This document shows positions 1 through 10,300 of a stretch of 64,000 bases of DNA, in pieces. The notes under the pieces were generated by a model. That model was not told the DNA's origin. It searched no databases and was given only the letters and a program-made list of their open reading frames with translations. The stretch covers positions 1 through 64,000 of IMG/VR virus record IMGVR_UViG_3300030104_004631, one strand, 5' to 3'. This DNA comes from a virus. Made by a program: the position numbers and the translations under genes. The number at the start of each line of letters is the position of its first letter. Within the stretch, counting starts at the first letter, position 1.

Positions 1-144
1 TTTTTAGACCCTAGGATGTATGCCTGTGCTGATTGTTATGCATCTACATTCGTCTCTCAGGTATTAGATGATCTATATACACTATGGATGGAGTGGAAAG
101 AGAAAAATCCCACAGACAATCCCCAAGTTAATAACCGCCTATAG
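1..144 (+). CDS. C-terminal end of an upstream gene (partial)
   Basis: Reading frame 1 is open from the first base and stops at TAG 142-144, giving about 47 residues rich in aromatic and acidic side chains, with a C-x2-C pair near residues 9-12 and ending in NNRL. The 5' part lies outside the window. I do not recognise the family. The stop lies 4 nt before the ATG at 149, the tight spacing seen throughout this phage, which supports both this frame and the downstream start. Confidence 0.7.
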   Translation, partial: FLDPRMYACADCYASTFVSQVLDDLYTLWMEWKEKNPTDNPQVNNRL

Positions 145-148
145 AGAT

Positions 149-319
149 ATGTCCCATAGATTCACAACCAAACTCGAAGAAGATGATTTCGGTGATTTAA
201 TTGTCACGATACCGTATGAAATCTGTGAAGAACTGGGATGGAATCTACAACAAGAATTAGATTATGATATATCAGATGATGGTACTTCATTTACACTGAG
301 GAAAACGAAGGATGAGTGA
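149..319 (+). CDS. Small AbrB-like (SpoVT-AbrB fold) protein
   Basis: The protein has 56 residues. An in-frame ATG at 68 would give 83, but that start lies inside the upstream gene, so ATG 149, 4 nt after the TAG, is preferred. The pattern of a basic start, then F-G-D-L-x-V-T-I-P near residues 13-21, then E-E-L-G-W and a closing hydrophobic strand matches the swapped-hairpin AbrB fold, which binds DNA as a dimer in bacterial transition regulators and antitoxins. No toxin gene is adjacent, so a regulatory role rather than a toxin-antitoxin role is inferred. The last codons overlap the next gene by 8 nt. Confidence 0.6.
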   Translation: MSHRFTTKLEEDDFGDLIVTIPYEICEELGWNLQQELDYDISDDGTSFTLRKTKDE

Positions 320-554
320 ACAAACTGTTGAAATTACTGCTCAACAAATTGGAGAGTCGTTAACCAACATTAATCAGTGCCTAAGAGTGCTCGGAGAGCG
401 TCTTAAAGAGGTTGAAAAGCATATGAGTGAATTACCTACCCCCGACAAGACTTATTACAAACCAGAGGGGTATGAGGACTATATGAACTTAGCGGGTAAT
501 TTTACCGAAATCTACAAGAGGTTAGACAAGATAGAAAATGGGATGCAAAACTAA
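312..554 (+). CDS. Hypothetical 80-aa protein, probable coiled coil
   Basis: The family is not recognised. Residues about 10-42 show regular spacing of I/L/V with charged residues, typical of a short coiled coil. The C-terminal part has a Y-Y-K-P then Y-x-x-Y stretch and ends in another amphipathic segment. The gene overlaps its upstream neighbour by 8 nt and its downstream neighbour by 17 nt, so it is probably co-translated with them. Position beside baseplate and spike genes suggests an assembly or small structural role, but that is inference. Confidence 0.6.
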   Translation: MSEQTVEITAQQIGESLTNINQCLRVLGERLKEVEKHMSELPTPDKTYYKPEGYEDYMNLAGNFTEIYKRLDKIENGMQN

Positions 555-3483
555 TCAGTACACAGACATCTGTGGACGAGTACATTGCTATAACTATACG
601 GCACCGAATCCTCCTACCGTAGGATCTTCAGTGGGCGTGACGTTTGAATATACCGAGTACCCACATTCTTTTATACGTGATCCAGGGGCGATCCACAATT
701 ATAACATACCTGATAGAGATAACGATGCTATTATGCATCCGTTTTACCTAACTGAATACCAATCTCCAAACAAACCACCTGGAATTTGTGGGATGGCGAC
801 CAAAACTGACCCTTGTAGTGGAAGTCATAATTATGGTAGAGAAGAATTTGATGAAACTATAATTGGTTTAGACTTTACTCCGAGTATGTTGTCATTCGAC
901 TTCCAATATTCTGATACATGGTTTTCTTATATCTACGATACGTCTGATGATGCAGGACATATTGGTTTAGCAGCATATTGGTTAGAAGATGATGAAGGAG
1001 AAGTTATAACTACCGTACTTCCTTCTGGTACGCCAGGTACGCCTGGTTATGATCCAGGTAGCAGTTCAAGTACTTATTCTGGTAGTACTGCATGTATTCC
1101 TTGCACTAACTTCACGTGTACCCCCGCCAAAACCACATTAAAGTACGAGGGATGTGAAGATTTAACTGGCGACGCAGATTGCCCACACCCTACACTATTT
1201 GCTATTGATACTGACTCACTTAAGATTGCATTTAGTTATGATCAGTTTGCAAGTACAGTACCTAATGGAGTTTTAGACTTTGAACTTAGTTTTGATGGTG
1301 TAACCTATGCTGATGGATGGAATGCAACGACATTAGAAGGTATTGATTATAATTCAAGTCAAAACCCATGGGCAATTGCTGATGCTGGATTCTCTGACTT
1401 TGAAATCTTTGATATTAATGATGGGGCAAACGCAGCAGATTTTAGAGTAAAGTTTAGAATTGAGTCTAGATTCGATGATTCTGCAGCACCACCTACGTCA
1501 AATACAGTAATGCTTGGCACTAAATGGGTATGTACTGAGATATTAAACAATGGAACAGGGTTTACTGTAGGTCAGGTATTTCCATTATCAGCTCAAGTTC
1601 GTCTTGATAGTGGGTCATTGGTAAATATGACAATTAATTTAAAGATTACTGCTGTTGGTGCTACGTCTACTCTTTCTGGTGGTGATGTTACTGATATCAT
1701 GAGAAAGGGTGATAAAATCAATGGACATACAATTACTCGCACTTTTCACACTGAAGTAGGTGAATTTCCGTATCATATTGCATATGTTGACGGATCTGGT
1801 AGTAATTTTACTAAAGATACGCAATATACTTCTGATAGAAACCATGTTATTACCGCAAAAGCGGGTTTTGGTATTGCTGATCGTGCAATTATGGTGGGTT
1901 TATTTGAATTTTTGGATAAATCACTGCAATATGTTACGGGAGACGTTAATCAGAAGGCTCCAGATATCTTTAATACCGTTAGTCCACCAGTTGCATGGAT
2001 TTCTATTAACGAAAATGGCGGAGTTTCTGATATAAACATCTCTGGTGGCGTTTATGCATTCAATCTTTTGAATTTTGACGACTTAAATCCCACTTCACAG
2101 TTGTTGGGATACGCTACTGATGAAAATATTGCGACTACTGGAGGTACTGGAAGCGGATTAACAGTCGATATTGAGGTTGGAGCGATACTTGATGACTCAA
2201 GTAATACAATAGTTGACCGCATTTCTACTGTAAAGGTGAATAATCCTGGTACTGGGTACACTGAAGGTGATTTAATCACTATTTCTGGTGGTGCTGCAAA
2301 AGTTCAGGTCGCAGAAATCACTAATGGAGGAGCAAATTTGGATAAATTGCCAAGTTCTGCTATATTAGAGATTACTAGTCCCGCTGATAGCGGTAATGCT
2401 ATACCAAATACGTCTACAGATGACGGAGAACCAGAATTTATTCTTTCAATGACCCCAAGTAACCTTAAAATGGAAATTGTTACAAAGGATGGTGGTGCTG
2501 ATGTTGAAGTTATCTCGGAAACTGGTGGAAATAATCTTACAGCAGTTGTAAAAGGTACATTTAGTGGTGGATCACTAAGTTCTATAGAAGTTCTTAGACC
2601 AGGAAAGGGGTATACTGTAGCAGAGAGACCGCAATTGCTCATTACTAATCTTTATGAAGAGGAATTAGAGGTTGTTAATAATGATGCACAAAGAAATGAT
2701 TTAATTCCTGAGTTTCAGGGCATCGTAAAATCCTTACCAGAGGGTGATATAAGTGCATCTGCTGCTGATTTACAGGCAATTGACGACTCTTATAGTGAAG
2801 TTCCCTCAGAACGAGAGAATAGGTATAAAAATCCTCCTATGGAGATTAAATTAGACCCTCAAAGAGATCGTATTGAACAACGTAGTCAACGTAAATTGGT
2901 GAAATCACAAACAGATCCATTAAAAACTCTTATTGTGCCAGAATATGATTTGGATTTTCTAGCAGATACTCCAATCGATGAAGAAACGAAACAAGTTGTT
3001 AAAGATATTAAAACAACGGAACAAGAAACCGTATTAAAAAATATTGACGACATTACTCAAGACAGATATCCTGAGTATACTACTTTTAGTGAATCTAAGG
3101 TAGAAACTAATGCGGGAAGTTTTACAGAATTACCACATGCCTCAACCTATACTAAATACCTTATGCGGCAGTACCGCCCTGATCCTCAAAAAGTTCAACA
3201 ATTAACAGTGACTTTAGGTTGTACACCTGTTAATATTGGTAAATCGCATTTTGTATGCAATCAACCAACAGCAACACCAAATACAGATACTGGTGTAATT
3301 AATAATGGAGATGGTACAACTACTCAAGAAGTACATATATTCTCTTTTGGAAATCTTGTGAGAGGACCAGGTTGTCAACCTTGGGAGGCAAGTGGTACAA
3401 TGACTATCTGGCATGACCTTAGTAGGGATGCTAGAACAGTTACAAGAGCAGCAAGAGCATATGGAAACCCATATGATGAATAA
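538..3483 (+). CDS. 981-aa Cys-rich virion structural protein
   Basis: This is a long acidic, beta-rich protein with no signal peptide. The N-terminus carries several cysteines (C-G-R-V-H-C near residues 12-17, C-x2-C near 187). Two copies of the GxGY module found in other virion proteins here lie at about residues 565-590 and 680-705. The last 120 residues contain further cysteines. It precedes a PAAR-like spike-tip gene and the baseplate genes, so a baseplate hub or spike role is plausible. I do not recognise a named family, and no gp5-type lysozyme signature is visible. The start at 538 overlaps the previous stop; no strong ribosome site is evident. Confidence 0.7.
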   Translation: MGCKTNQYTDICGRVHCYNYTAPNPPTVGSSVGVTFEYTEYPHSFIRDPGAIHNYNIPDRDNDAIMHPFYLTEYQSPNKPPGICGMATKTDPCSGSHNYGREEFDETIIGLDFTPSMLSFDFQYSDTWFSYIYDTSDDAGHIGLAAYWLEDDEGEVITTVLPSGTPGTPGYDPGSSSSTYSGSTACIPCTNFTCTPAKTTLKYEGCEDLTGDADCPHPTLFAIDTDSLKIAFSYDQFASTVPNGVLDFELSFDGVTYADGWNATTLEGIDYNSSQNPWAIADAGFSDFEIFDINDGANAADFRVKFRIESRFDDSAAPPTSNTVMLGTKWVCTEILNNGTGFTVGQVFPLSAQVRLDSGSLVNMTINLKITAVGATSTLSGGDVTDIMRKGDKINGHTITRTFHTEVGEFPYHIAYVDGSGSNFTKDTQYTSDRNHVITAKAGFGIADRAIMVGLFEFLDKSLQYVTGDVNQKAPDIFNTVSPPVAWISINENGGVSDINISGGVYAFNLLNFDDLNPTSQLLGYATDENIATTGGTGSGLTVDIEVGAILDDSSNTIVDRISTVKVNNPGTGYTEGDLITISGGAAKVQVAEITNGGANLDKLPSSAILEITSPADSGNAIPNTSTDDGEPEFILSMTPSNLKMEIVTKDGGADVEVISETGGNNLTAVVKGTFSGGSLSSIEVLRPGKGYTVAERPQLLITNLYEEELEVVNNDAQRNDLIPEFQGIVKSLPEGDISASAADLQAIDDSYSEVPSERENRYKNPPMEIKLDPQRDRIEQRSQRKLVKSQTDPLKTLIVPEYDLDFLADTPIDEETKQVVKDIKTTEQETVLKNIDDITQDRYPEYTTFSESKVETNAGSFTELPHASTYTKYLMRQYRPDPQKVQQLTVTLGCTPVNIGKSHFVCNQPTATPNTDTGVINNGDGTTTQEVHIFSFGNLVRGPGCQPWEASGTMTIWHDLSRDARTVTRAARAYGNPYDE

Positions 3484-3485
3484 AC

Positions 3486-3490
3486 AGGAG
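3486..3490 (+). promoter_or_regulatory. Shine-Dalgarno site of the PAAR gene
   Basis: AGGAG lies 6 nt before the ATG at 3497. It is one of the clearest ribosome binding sites in the window and fixes this start. Confidence 0.75.
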
Positions 3491-3496
3491 TAAACA

Positions 3497-4069
3497 ATGC
3501 CAATATCACTAAGTTCAGGATGTGCAGCACTATTCATGGGAAGTTGTAGTGGACACGGAACAGGATCTGGGTCTACTCACCATGCAGGACTAGGAGGAGG
3601 AATTCTTCCTGGTTGTGTAAAACCCCCAAAGGATCCAAAGGTGGTTCCAAAGTCTGTAAAACTTATGGATGCTGTTACAATGTGGCCACCATGCCCACAG
3701 ACTTCCCTAGAGAGTTTAACTAGAAATGTGAGAATCAATAAGATTGCTCCTATTATCGATCAAGATTTATTGATTACACATCCAACCCCAACGGTACATT
3801 CAGTATGCTATACTGGTATTCCTAAAGGGTGTTCACCAGGTTGTACAGGTAATCCTGCTTATTGGTGTACAATTGGTACTAGAGGCGGTCGTGAGTCTGC
3901 TTCAGGACATGCTCGTAAACTATTTGCTACTGTTAAGACAGTTTTTATTAATAGTAGACGTGCAGGTGTATTTGGAGATCCCTTTGGGGATAACAGTGTG
4001 GCATTTCCATGCAATTCAGTAGTAACTGGATGTAGTAAAAACGTTTTTATTGGAACAACAAGGGGTTAA
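3497..4069 (+). CDS. PAAR-like baseplate spike-tip protein
   Basis: The 190-aa protein has two arms of the PAAR pattern. The first, at about residues 60-95, carries a hydrophobic N-V-R-I-N-K strand, then D-Q-D and a His. The second, at about 148-190, reads V-F-I-N-S-R-R-A-G-V-F-G-D, then a Cys and a final V-F-I-G. PAAR proteins form a metal-stabilised cone that caps the membrane-piercing spike of contractile tails (T4 gp5.4, type VI secretion). His and Cys residues for metal binding are abundant. The N-terminal 45 residues are Gly, Cys and His rich. It sits just upstream of the baseplate cluster, as expected. The PAAR call is fairly sure; metal identity is unknown. Confidence 0.75.
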   Translation: MPISLSSGCAALFMGSCSGHGTGSGSTHHAGLGGGILPGCVKPPKDPKVVPKSVKLMDAVTMWPPCPQTSLESLTRNVRINKIAPIIDQDLLITHPTPTVHSVCYTGIPKGCSPGCTGNPAYWCTIGTRGGRESASGHARKLFATVKTVFINSRRAGVFGDPFGDNSVAFPCNSVVTGCSKNVFIGTTRG

Positions 4070-4650
4070 TGCAAAAAATTGAAATAAGTGATTGCATTTG
4101 TCAAAGTAGAATAAAAAATCATCATGAAATAAAAGATAAAATTTTATCTGAAATTGATAAATGCACTGATGATGCTTTAAATGTTGATGACTCATACTAT
4201 ACAGATAGTATTTCAAAATTAGATTGGAATAAATCTACTGATCGTGAAAGACCTTGGGTTAATATATTTTTTCCAGAGTTTCGTAACGATATAGAGGAAG
4301 TAATTAATAGTATGTGTTATAATAGAATCGATATGAAATCCATATGGTATCAACAATACTTAGAAGGTGATACACATGGATGGCATATTCATGGTCAACA
4401 CTACACAGGAGTTTATTATTTGGAATTTCCCAAAGGATGCTCTAAAACTGAAATTTGTTCTCCCTTTAATTTAAAGAAAACACAGATTGATGCTAATGAG
4501 GGGGATTTTATAGTATTTCCTGCTCATTACATCCATCGTGGATTACCAAATAAGAAAAATAGAAAAACTATTATTTCTTTTAATTTTGATATAATTACTA
4601 ATGGTGGAGATGCATTGAATTTAAACTTAGTAAACAATGAGGTATTTTAA
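4069..4650 (+). CDS. 2OG-Fe(II) oxygenase-like protein
   Basis: The 193-aa protein carries W-H-I-H at residues 105-108, a G-V-Y-Y-L-E-F strand, F-P-A-H-Y-I-H-R-G around 149-158 and a basic residue at R165 before I-I-S-F-N. This is the arrangement of the phage and bacterial 2OG-Fe oxygenase families in which Fe(II) is held by an H-x-H/D pair plus a distal His, and 2-oxoglutarate by a C-terminal Arg. Such enzymes hydroxylate proteins, nucleotides or small molecules; the substrate here is not evident. It lies between spike and baseplate genes, with the start overlapping the PAAR stop by one base, so it is probably expressed late. Family assignment is by motif only. Confidence 0.7.
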   Translation: MQKIEISDCICQSRIKNHHEIKDKILSEIDKCTDDALNVDDSYYTDSISKLDWNKSTDRERPWVNIFFPEFRNDIEEVINSMCYNRIDMKSIWYQQYLEGDTHGWHIHGQHYTGVYYLEFPKGCSKTEICSPFNLKKTQIDANEGDFIVFPAHYIHRGLPNKKNRKTIISFNFDIITNGGDALNLNLVNNEVF

Positions 4651-4797
4651 ATGGCAATTTATAAACAGTCACTGACTGGCACCAGTATGATTGAGTCAAC
4701 TCCAAAGAAGACTCGACAAGGAAAAGGAAAACACTCAAAGTATTCTGCTAGTAGCAGAAATGGGGCAAAAAAGCGTTATCGTGGACAAGGGCGATAA
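4651..4797 (+). CDS. 48-aa highly basic protein
   Basis: The ATG follows directly on the TAA of the oxygenase gene. The 48 residues begin MAIYKQSLTGTS and are rich in Lys, Arg, Ser and Gly after residue 18, with no acidic residue beyond E15. No known domain is recognised. The composition suggests binding to nucleic acid or an acidic virion partner, which is inference. The stop codon lies within a late promoter box for gp25. Confidence 0.6.
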   Translation: MAIYKQSLTGTSMIESTPKKTRQGKGKHSKYSASSRNGAKKRYRGQGR

Positions 4798-4800
4798 ATA
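4793..4800 (+). promoter_or_regulatory. Late promoter box (GATAAATA)
   Basis: GATAAATA matches the NATAAATA box of T4-like cyanophage late promoters, which resembles the T4 late consensus TATAAATA recognised by a gp55-type sigma factor. It overlaps the stop of the 48-aa gene and lies 26 nt before the gp25 start. Confidence 0.6.
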
Positions 4801-4826
4801 TAATTGTATAAAGTCCTGATAGGGAG

Positions 4827-5246
4827 ATGTCTTTAAAAAAAATAGGGGGTTCTGACTTAAAAAGATCGAAGAGTTTTAAAGACTTTGCGGTCAATTTTGC
4901 TCGGAATCCTTTTACTGACGATCTTTCTGTCGTAAATAATGATAACTCCATTAAACAAGCGGTCAAAAACATAATTTTGACCTCTCCTGGAGAAAAACCG
5001 TTTCAACCGTTAGTCGGTTCGTCCGTAAACAGACTTTTATTTGAACCGCTGGATGCATTTACTGCAGACACTATTGCGGAAGAAATAAGGACGACAATCA
5101 ATCAATATGAACCAAGAGTAAGACTTACTAATGTAAAAGTTACTCCAGTTTTTGAAGGAAATAAATTAAATGTATCACTTGAATATAAGATAGTTGGTTT
5201 ACCCATTGTTGAAACAATAGAATTTGTTTTACAGAGACCAGAGTAA
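4827..5246 (+). CDS. 25: Baseplate wedge subunit gp25
   Basis: The 139-aa protein has the gp25 / T6SS TssE fold signature: an S-F-K-D-F region, then I-K-Q-A-V-K-N-I-I-L, T-x-P-G-E-x-P-F-x-P, a conserved L-L-F-E-P, and a closing block where R-V-x-L-x-N-V precedes two strands. Its length is close to T4 gp25 (132 aa). gp25 joins gp6 and gp53 in the inner baseplate wedge next to the sheath. AGGGAG abuts the ATG with no spacer; no other in-frame start exists upstream because of a TAA at 4809. It overlaps gp6 by one base (TAATG). Confidence 0.92.
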   Translation: MSLKKIGGSDLKRSKSFKDFAVNFARNPFTDDLSVVNNDNSIKQAVKNIILTSPGEKPFQPLVGSSVNRLLFEPLDAFTADTIAEEIRTTINQYEPRVRLTNVKVTPVFEGNKLNVSLEYKIVGLPIVETIEFVLQRPE

Positions 5247-7297
5247 TGCAACCAAATAACCTAACAGCATTAGATTTCGAAGATGTAAAATCTTCAATAA
5301 AGTCGTATTTAAGAACTCGTAATGAGTTTACTGATTATGATTTTGATGGATCATCATTGTCGTATTTAATTGATCTATTAGCATATAACACATATTATAC
5401 TGCTTTTAATGCAAATATGGCATTAAATGAGGTATTTTTGCCTTCTGCTACAGTGCGTGATAATGTTGTTAATATCGCTAAGTTATTAAATTATGTTCCT
5501 AGATCTATTACTGCGTCTAAAGCGTGTATAAAACTGAGTTTAACAACAACTCAAGAAAATGGTTCATATCCAACGTCAGTTACCCTGAAAAAAGGTTCTA
5601 TAGCATCAGGTGGTGCATATCTTTGGAATATTCTAAATGATATGACAGTTAGTGTAAATCAAACTACAGGTGAGGCTATATTTAACAAAGTTACTGTCTA
5701 TGAGGGTTCTTTGGTTACTTTCTCATATATTGTTAATACATTTGGAAAGCAAATGTATAAAATTCCTTCAGAGGATGCTGATATTTCAACATTAGTTGTA
5801 AAAGTAAGACCAAATGAATCATCCACTCAGTATGACCTCTATAGTCGTGCAGAAACCGTTGCTACAGTAACACCTACAACTCGTTCTTATTTCTTGTCTG
5901 AGACCGAGGATATGCGGTATGAGATAAGATTTGGTGATGATAGTGTTGGTAGAGCAGTAAAAGACGGAGAGGTTGTTGATCTTGAGTATTTGGTTACATC
6001 AGGAACTGATGCTAATCAAGTTAGCACTTTTAGTTTTATTGGTCAAATTGTAGATAATAATGATAAAGTGTATCCTACTGCTGGTGTTACCATAGTTACT
6101 ACGCAAAAATCTCAGCAGGGAGATAAAGCAGAGAGTGTTGAATCGATTAAGTATAATGCACCAAGATATTATTCTGCTCAATATAGAGCAGTTACTGCTC
6201 AGGATTATGCAATCATTACTAAAAAGATTTATGATAATGCAGATTCTGTAGTTGCTTATGGTGGAGATGCATTAAATCCTCCTATTTACGGAAAAGTGTT
6301 TGTTGTTATTAAAACAAAAACAGGTTCACAACTTAATGATGCAACTAAGAAGCAAATTGCTGCTAATTTGAGACCATATGCAATGGCATCTATCGATCCT
6401 GTTGTAACTGATCCTGACGATGTATACATTAATACAAAAGTCTTTGCTTTGTATGATACTGGTTGTGGATCAAATCCTTCTGAAATTGAAACTGATATTA
6501 GTAAAGCAATTAGTGATTGGGGAATTCAGACACAAATTAATAATTTTAACTCAACTTTTAGATCACAACAACTTGAGAAGGCAATTACACTTTCCAATAA
6601 GTGTGTTACAGATACATCACTTCAAACAACTATCTTAAAGTATATAAAACCTGATTCAAATCAAACGAACACATATTGCGTCTCTACAGGAGGTAATTTG
6701 TATGATAGTGCTCCTAGTCAAGATGGAACTGGTGGAGCTGGCGGTACTGGAGAGATAATTTGTAAAAAAGAACCTGTAATTCTCTCTGGTACATTTAGAA
6801 CTGCTGATAGACCTGGTGTTGATCAACAGTTTGAGGATGATGGTTATGGAAACTTGAGAACGTTCTACAATACTGGTATTCGTAAAATTTATACCAGTGA
6901 TACTGCAGGAACAGTAAATTATGAAACTGGTCAAGTTTGTTTTGGTCCAGTCAATGTTATTAATGCAGGATCAGGAAATTTCATTGCTGGTGCTGTAACA
7001 ATCACTGATGTTACAACTGGAATTGGTGATGTTACTGACAGTACATTACTACCAACAGATATTCAAATTCCAGTAGTGTTTATTCCTGCCAACAATTCAA
7101 CTATTCCTGCAACAACTCCTGGAACTATTATCAATATAGTTAATCCATCAGTTACAGTTGCTCCTGTTGGAACAGTTGTACCTCCTACAGTCCCACTAAA
7201 TAGTTTGACACCAACCGATTTCAATGTAACACCTGCTGTTCTTGACATCCCAAGTATCACCAACGCTGGTACAATTAACGATTCTAGTTGCTTCTAA
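5246..7297 (+). CDS. 6: Baseplate wedge subunit gp6 (Baseplate_J type)
   Basis: The 683-aa protein is similar in length to T4 gp6 (660 aa). It begins with a helical segment (F-x-D-V-K-S-S-I-K-S-Y-L) and a Y-N-T-Y-Y-T-A-F-N-A-N-M-A-L-N-E-V-F-L segment, both typical of gp6. At about residues 295-345 it has the Baseplate_J pattern E-S-I-K-Y-N-A-P-x-Y-Y-x-A-Q-x-R-A-V-T-A-Q-D-Y. gp6 dimers form the inner ring linking baseplate wedges. The final 70 residues are Pro, Val and Thr rich and look like an extra tail beyond the core fold. It is translationally coupled to gp25 and followed 6 nt later by the gp7-position giant. Confidence 0.92.
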   Translation: MQPNNLTALDFEDVKSSIKSYLRTRNEFTDYDFDGSSLSYLIDLLAYNTYYTAFNANMALNEVFLPSATVRDNVVNIAKLLNYVPRSITASKACIKLSLTTTQENGSYPTSVTLKKGSIASGGAYLWNILNDMTVSVNQTTGEAIFNKVTVYEGSLVTFSYIVNTFGKQMYKIPSEDADISTLVVKVRPNESSTQYDLYSRAETVATVTPTTRSYFLSETEDMRYEIRFGDDSVGRAVKDGEVVDLEYLVTSGTDANQVSTFSFIGQIVDNNDKVYPTAGVTIVTTQKSQQGDKAESVESIKYNAPRYYSAQYRAVTAQDYAIITKKIYDNADSVVAYGGDALNPPIYGKVFVVIKTKTGSQLNDATKKQIAANLRPYAMASIDPVVTDPDDVYINTKVFALYDTGCGSNPSEIETDISKAISDWGIQTQINNFNSTFRSQQLEKAITLSNKCVTDTSLQTTILKYIKPDSNQTNTYCVSTGGNLYDSAPSQDGTGGAGGTGEIICKKEPVILSGTFRTADRPGVDQQFEDDGYGNLRTFYNTGIRKIYTSDTAGTVNYETGQVCFGPVNVINAGSGNFIAGAVTITDVTTGIGDVTDSTLLPTDIQIPVVFIPANNSTIPATTPGTIINIVNPSVTVAPVGTVVPPTVPLNSLTPTDFNVTPAVLDIPSITNAGTINDSSCF

Positions 7298-7303
7298 AGT
7301 TAG

Positions 7304-10300
7304 ATGAATATTAATAAAGTTTCTCAGTCGATTGCTTCTCAGTCTCCTGAGTTTCTAAAGACAGACTACCCATTATTCAATAAGTTTATTGAGTACTATT
7401 ATAGGTCTCAAGAGAAAACTGGGATGGGTCAGAATATTATTAATAACTTTTTACAATATCTCGATATTGATAAACTGGATATTAATATTTTGGGTGGTAC
7501 TACAAAGGTAGTAGAAGCAATTACAGCAGAAAGTGATGAAATCGTTGTTGAGAGTGTTGATAGTTTTTTAGATACTAATGGTTCTATTTTAATTGGTGAT
7601 GAGGTAATTTATTATGAGAATACAACGTCCTCTCCAAATATTTCTTTAAGTCCTGGTATTTCTTATGATCAAGTAAAATTAAAGTGGGTTGGTCTTGCTC
7701 AAATCATTGATTCTTATGATGGAACTACGGTTAGATTCCCTCTTACTTCTCAATCTTCCCCAGTTTCACCACCAACAGCACAACATTTAATTGTTAGTTT
7801 ATATGGTGAAGTTTTAATTCCTGGTGTTGATTATACTGTTGATGAAGATAATATTGTCTTTACAACTGCTCCAAGAACAAGACAATTGGGTGATGATAAT
7901 AGTCAATCATACATTACATTTTTAAACGGTTTTATTGAAAATAGTATCATTGCTATTGATGATATTTCTCCAGATTTCGGAGATTCTAAAACTAATTTCT
8001 TTATTCGTAGAAATGGGGCAAAATACGAACCCGTTGCGGATGAATATATTTTAGCAGTTTATGATAATAAACTACTTGAACCAAAAAAAGACTTTTTTAT
8101 TGACTCGGATATCTTCATTTTCAATGAGGCACCGTTAAACGGAAGAACATTATCTCTTTATTCTATTGAAGCACCAATTCCTTCTTTTGGTAGTGGAGTA
8201 ATTGGTTATGCACGTGTTAATAATGATGGAAAATTAACATCGATTGAAATTAATAAAACAGGATCTGGATATGAATACAAATATCCACCTAAAGTTTCTA
8301 TTTCTAGTACAAATGGAGGAAGTGGAGCAGCTGCTTCCGCATTAGTGAATGGTGTTAAGAACTCCATTTTATTGGATGGTGGTAAAGGATATAGTGATAC
8401 TAATCCTCCAACTGTTGTTATTCAAGCACCAACTAGTTCTGGTTCTGTTCAGGCAGAATTAAAAGCAGTTGTTACAAATGGCGAAGTATCTAGTGTAAAC
8501 ATTGAAAATTCTGGAAGTGGGTATACATTTATCCCTAGAGTTTCCTTTAAGCAACCAGGTGGAGCAAAACTTGGTACTGTTACCCTTAGTAATACTAGTG
8601 TTGCAGGAACTATTTCTGTATTGGATGGTGGTCAGGGTTATACTACAGCACCAGAAGTTTATATTGATGAACCACTAGGAGATAATCCTGTAAAAGCACG
8701 ATTGACTGCAGTTTTGACTAATGGTGTAGTTACATCAATTAATATTGTTAGTGCTGGTCAAGGATATCTAACTACTCCTCGTATTGCAATTATTGATCCA
8801 ACGTCTGCTCAAGTTTTAGAGACTGTAGTTGATTCTAATGGTAGAATTACTTCTATTGAACTTTTGAGTGGTGGTTTGGGATATGATGATGTGCCATCGG
8901 TTTATATTGTAGACAGTAGAGAAGATGGTGGAACTGGAGCAGTTGCTACAGCTTCTGTATTTAATGGAAAAATCACCGATATTAATATTAGTAATTTTGG
9001 TACTGGTTACTCACAAACAGAACCACCTTCGGTTATTATTCAAAATCCACCAGAAGCAAAATGTTCTGTAGAAATTGGTTTGAATGAAGTTACAGGATTT
9101 TCTATATCAAAAAAAGGAAGTGGTTATGATAAAGATAAATTTATAGGTTGTGCTAGAGCTGCTAGTGGTATTGTTAATTATGATGAAACTGGAAATGCTG
9201 TATTCTCTAATAATACTACAGCAACTGCTGCAATTGTAGATGCAGAGGTTAAGTGTTTAGATGCACTCTTTGTTAAAAGACTTTTAGACAAATATACTGA
9301 ACAGTTCCTTCCAGACGTTCCTGAACTTGATTATACTAAAATTGATGTAAGAAATGCTATTAAATCTGTAAAAGATTTCTATTCTACAAAGGGAACTTCT
9401 TTTAGTATTGCATATCTCTTTAAACTTCTTTATGGTGAACAAGTAACTGTATCTTATCCTAAAGATCAGATTATTAAACCTTCTAATGCAACTTGGTCTA
9501 TTGATACAATCCTTCGTGCCACTTTAGTAAGTGGAGATCCTACGAATATTAAAGACGGATTATTAACTCAAGATTCGAGTATTGCTGACGCTAATATAGG
9601 AGCAGCTAGTGCTTTAATTGAAAATTACATTTCTATTAAAACATCAGATGTTGAACTGTTTGAACTTGTTCTTTCAGAAGAAACTATTCAAGGAACATTC
9701 GTAGTTCCTTACAAAACAAAACTTGCAGAACCTCTTAATACAACTGATAGTATTATTACTGTAGACTCAACTATTGGTTGGCCAGAAAGAAACGGTGAAT
9801 TTTTAATTGGAGATTCCGAATTAATTCAATATAAAGAAAAATCTCTTAATCAGTTTATCGAATGTACTCGTTCTGTTAATAATATTGTAGAAGATTGGGA
9901 TTCTGCAACTGAAGTTACATCCAATCTTCTTGTTTACATAAACAAGGGAACTACACAAGAAGTAGTTTTAAGTGTTGTTGGTATTGTTGATGCTCAACAA
10001 ACTACTTTAACAGATACTGGTTCATACTATCTAAAGGGCGATAAACTTACTGTATCCAAACTTGGTGGTACTTCTGTTACCCCAGAATTAACAACTTGGT
10101 TGTATAATGTTAAAAAACTCATTGAAGTAGAAAGTATTACTTACGGTGGTGTTGATGATAGGTTTGCTACAGTTACTTGTAAGAACAATCATGGACTTTT
10201 AGTTGGAGATCAGGTAACACTTTATGGTGCAAATCCAATTTTGTTCAATGGAACATTTTTAGTAAAATCTAGAGATACTGCTCTCATTTTCCAATATCAA

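Noticed and set aside
149-319. A toxin-antitoxin pair based on the AbrB-like protein
   Set aside because: The neighbouring 80-aa gene is a coiled-coil protein with no toxin features.
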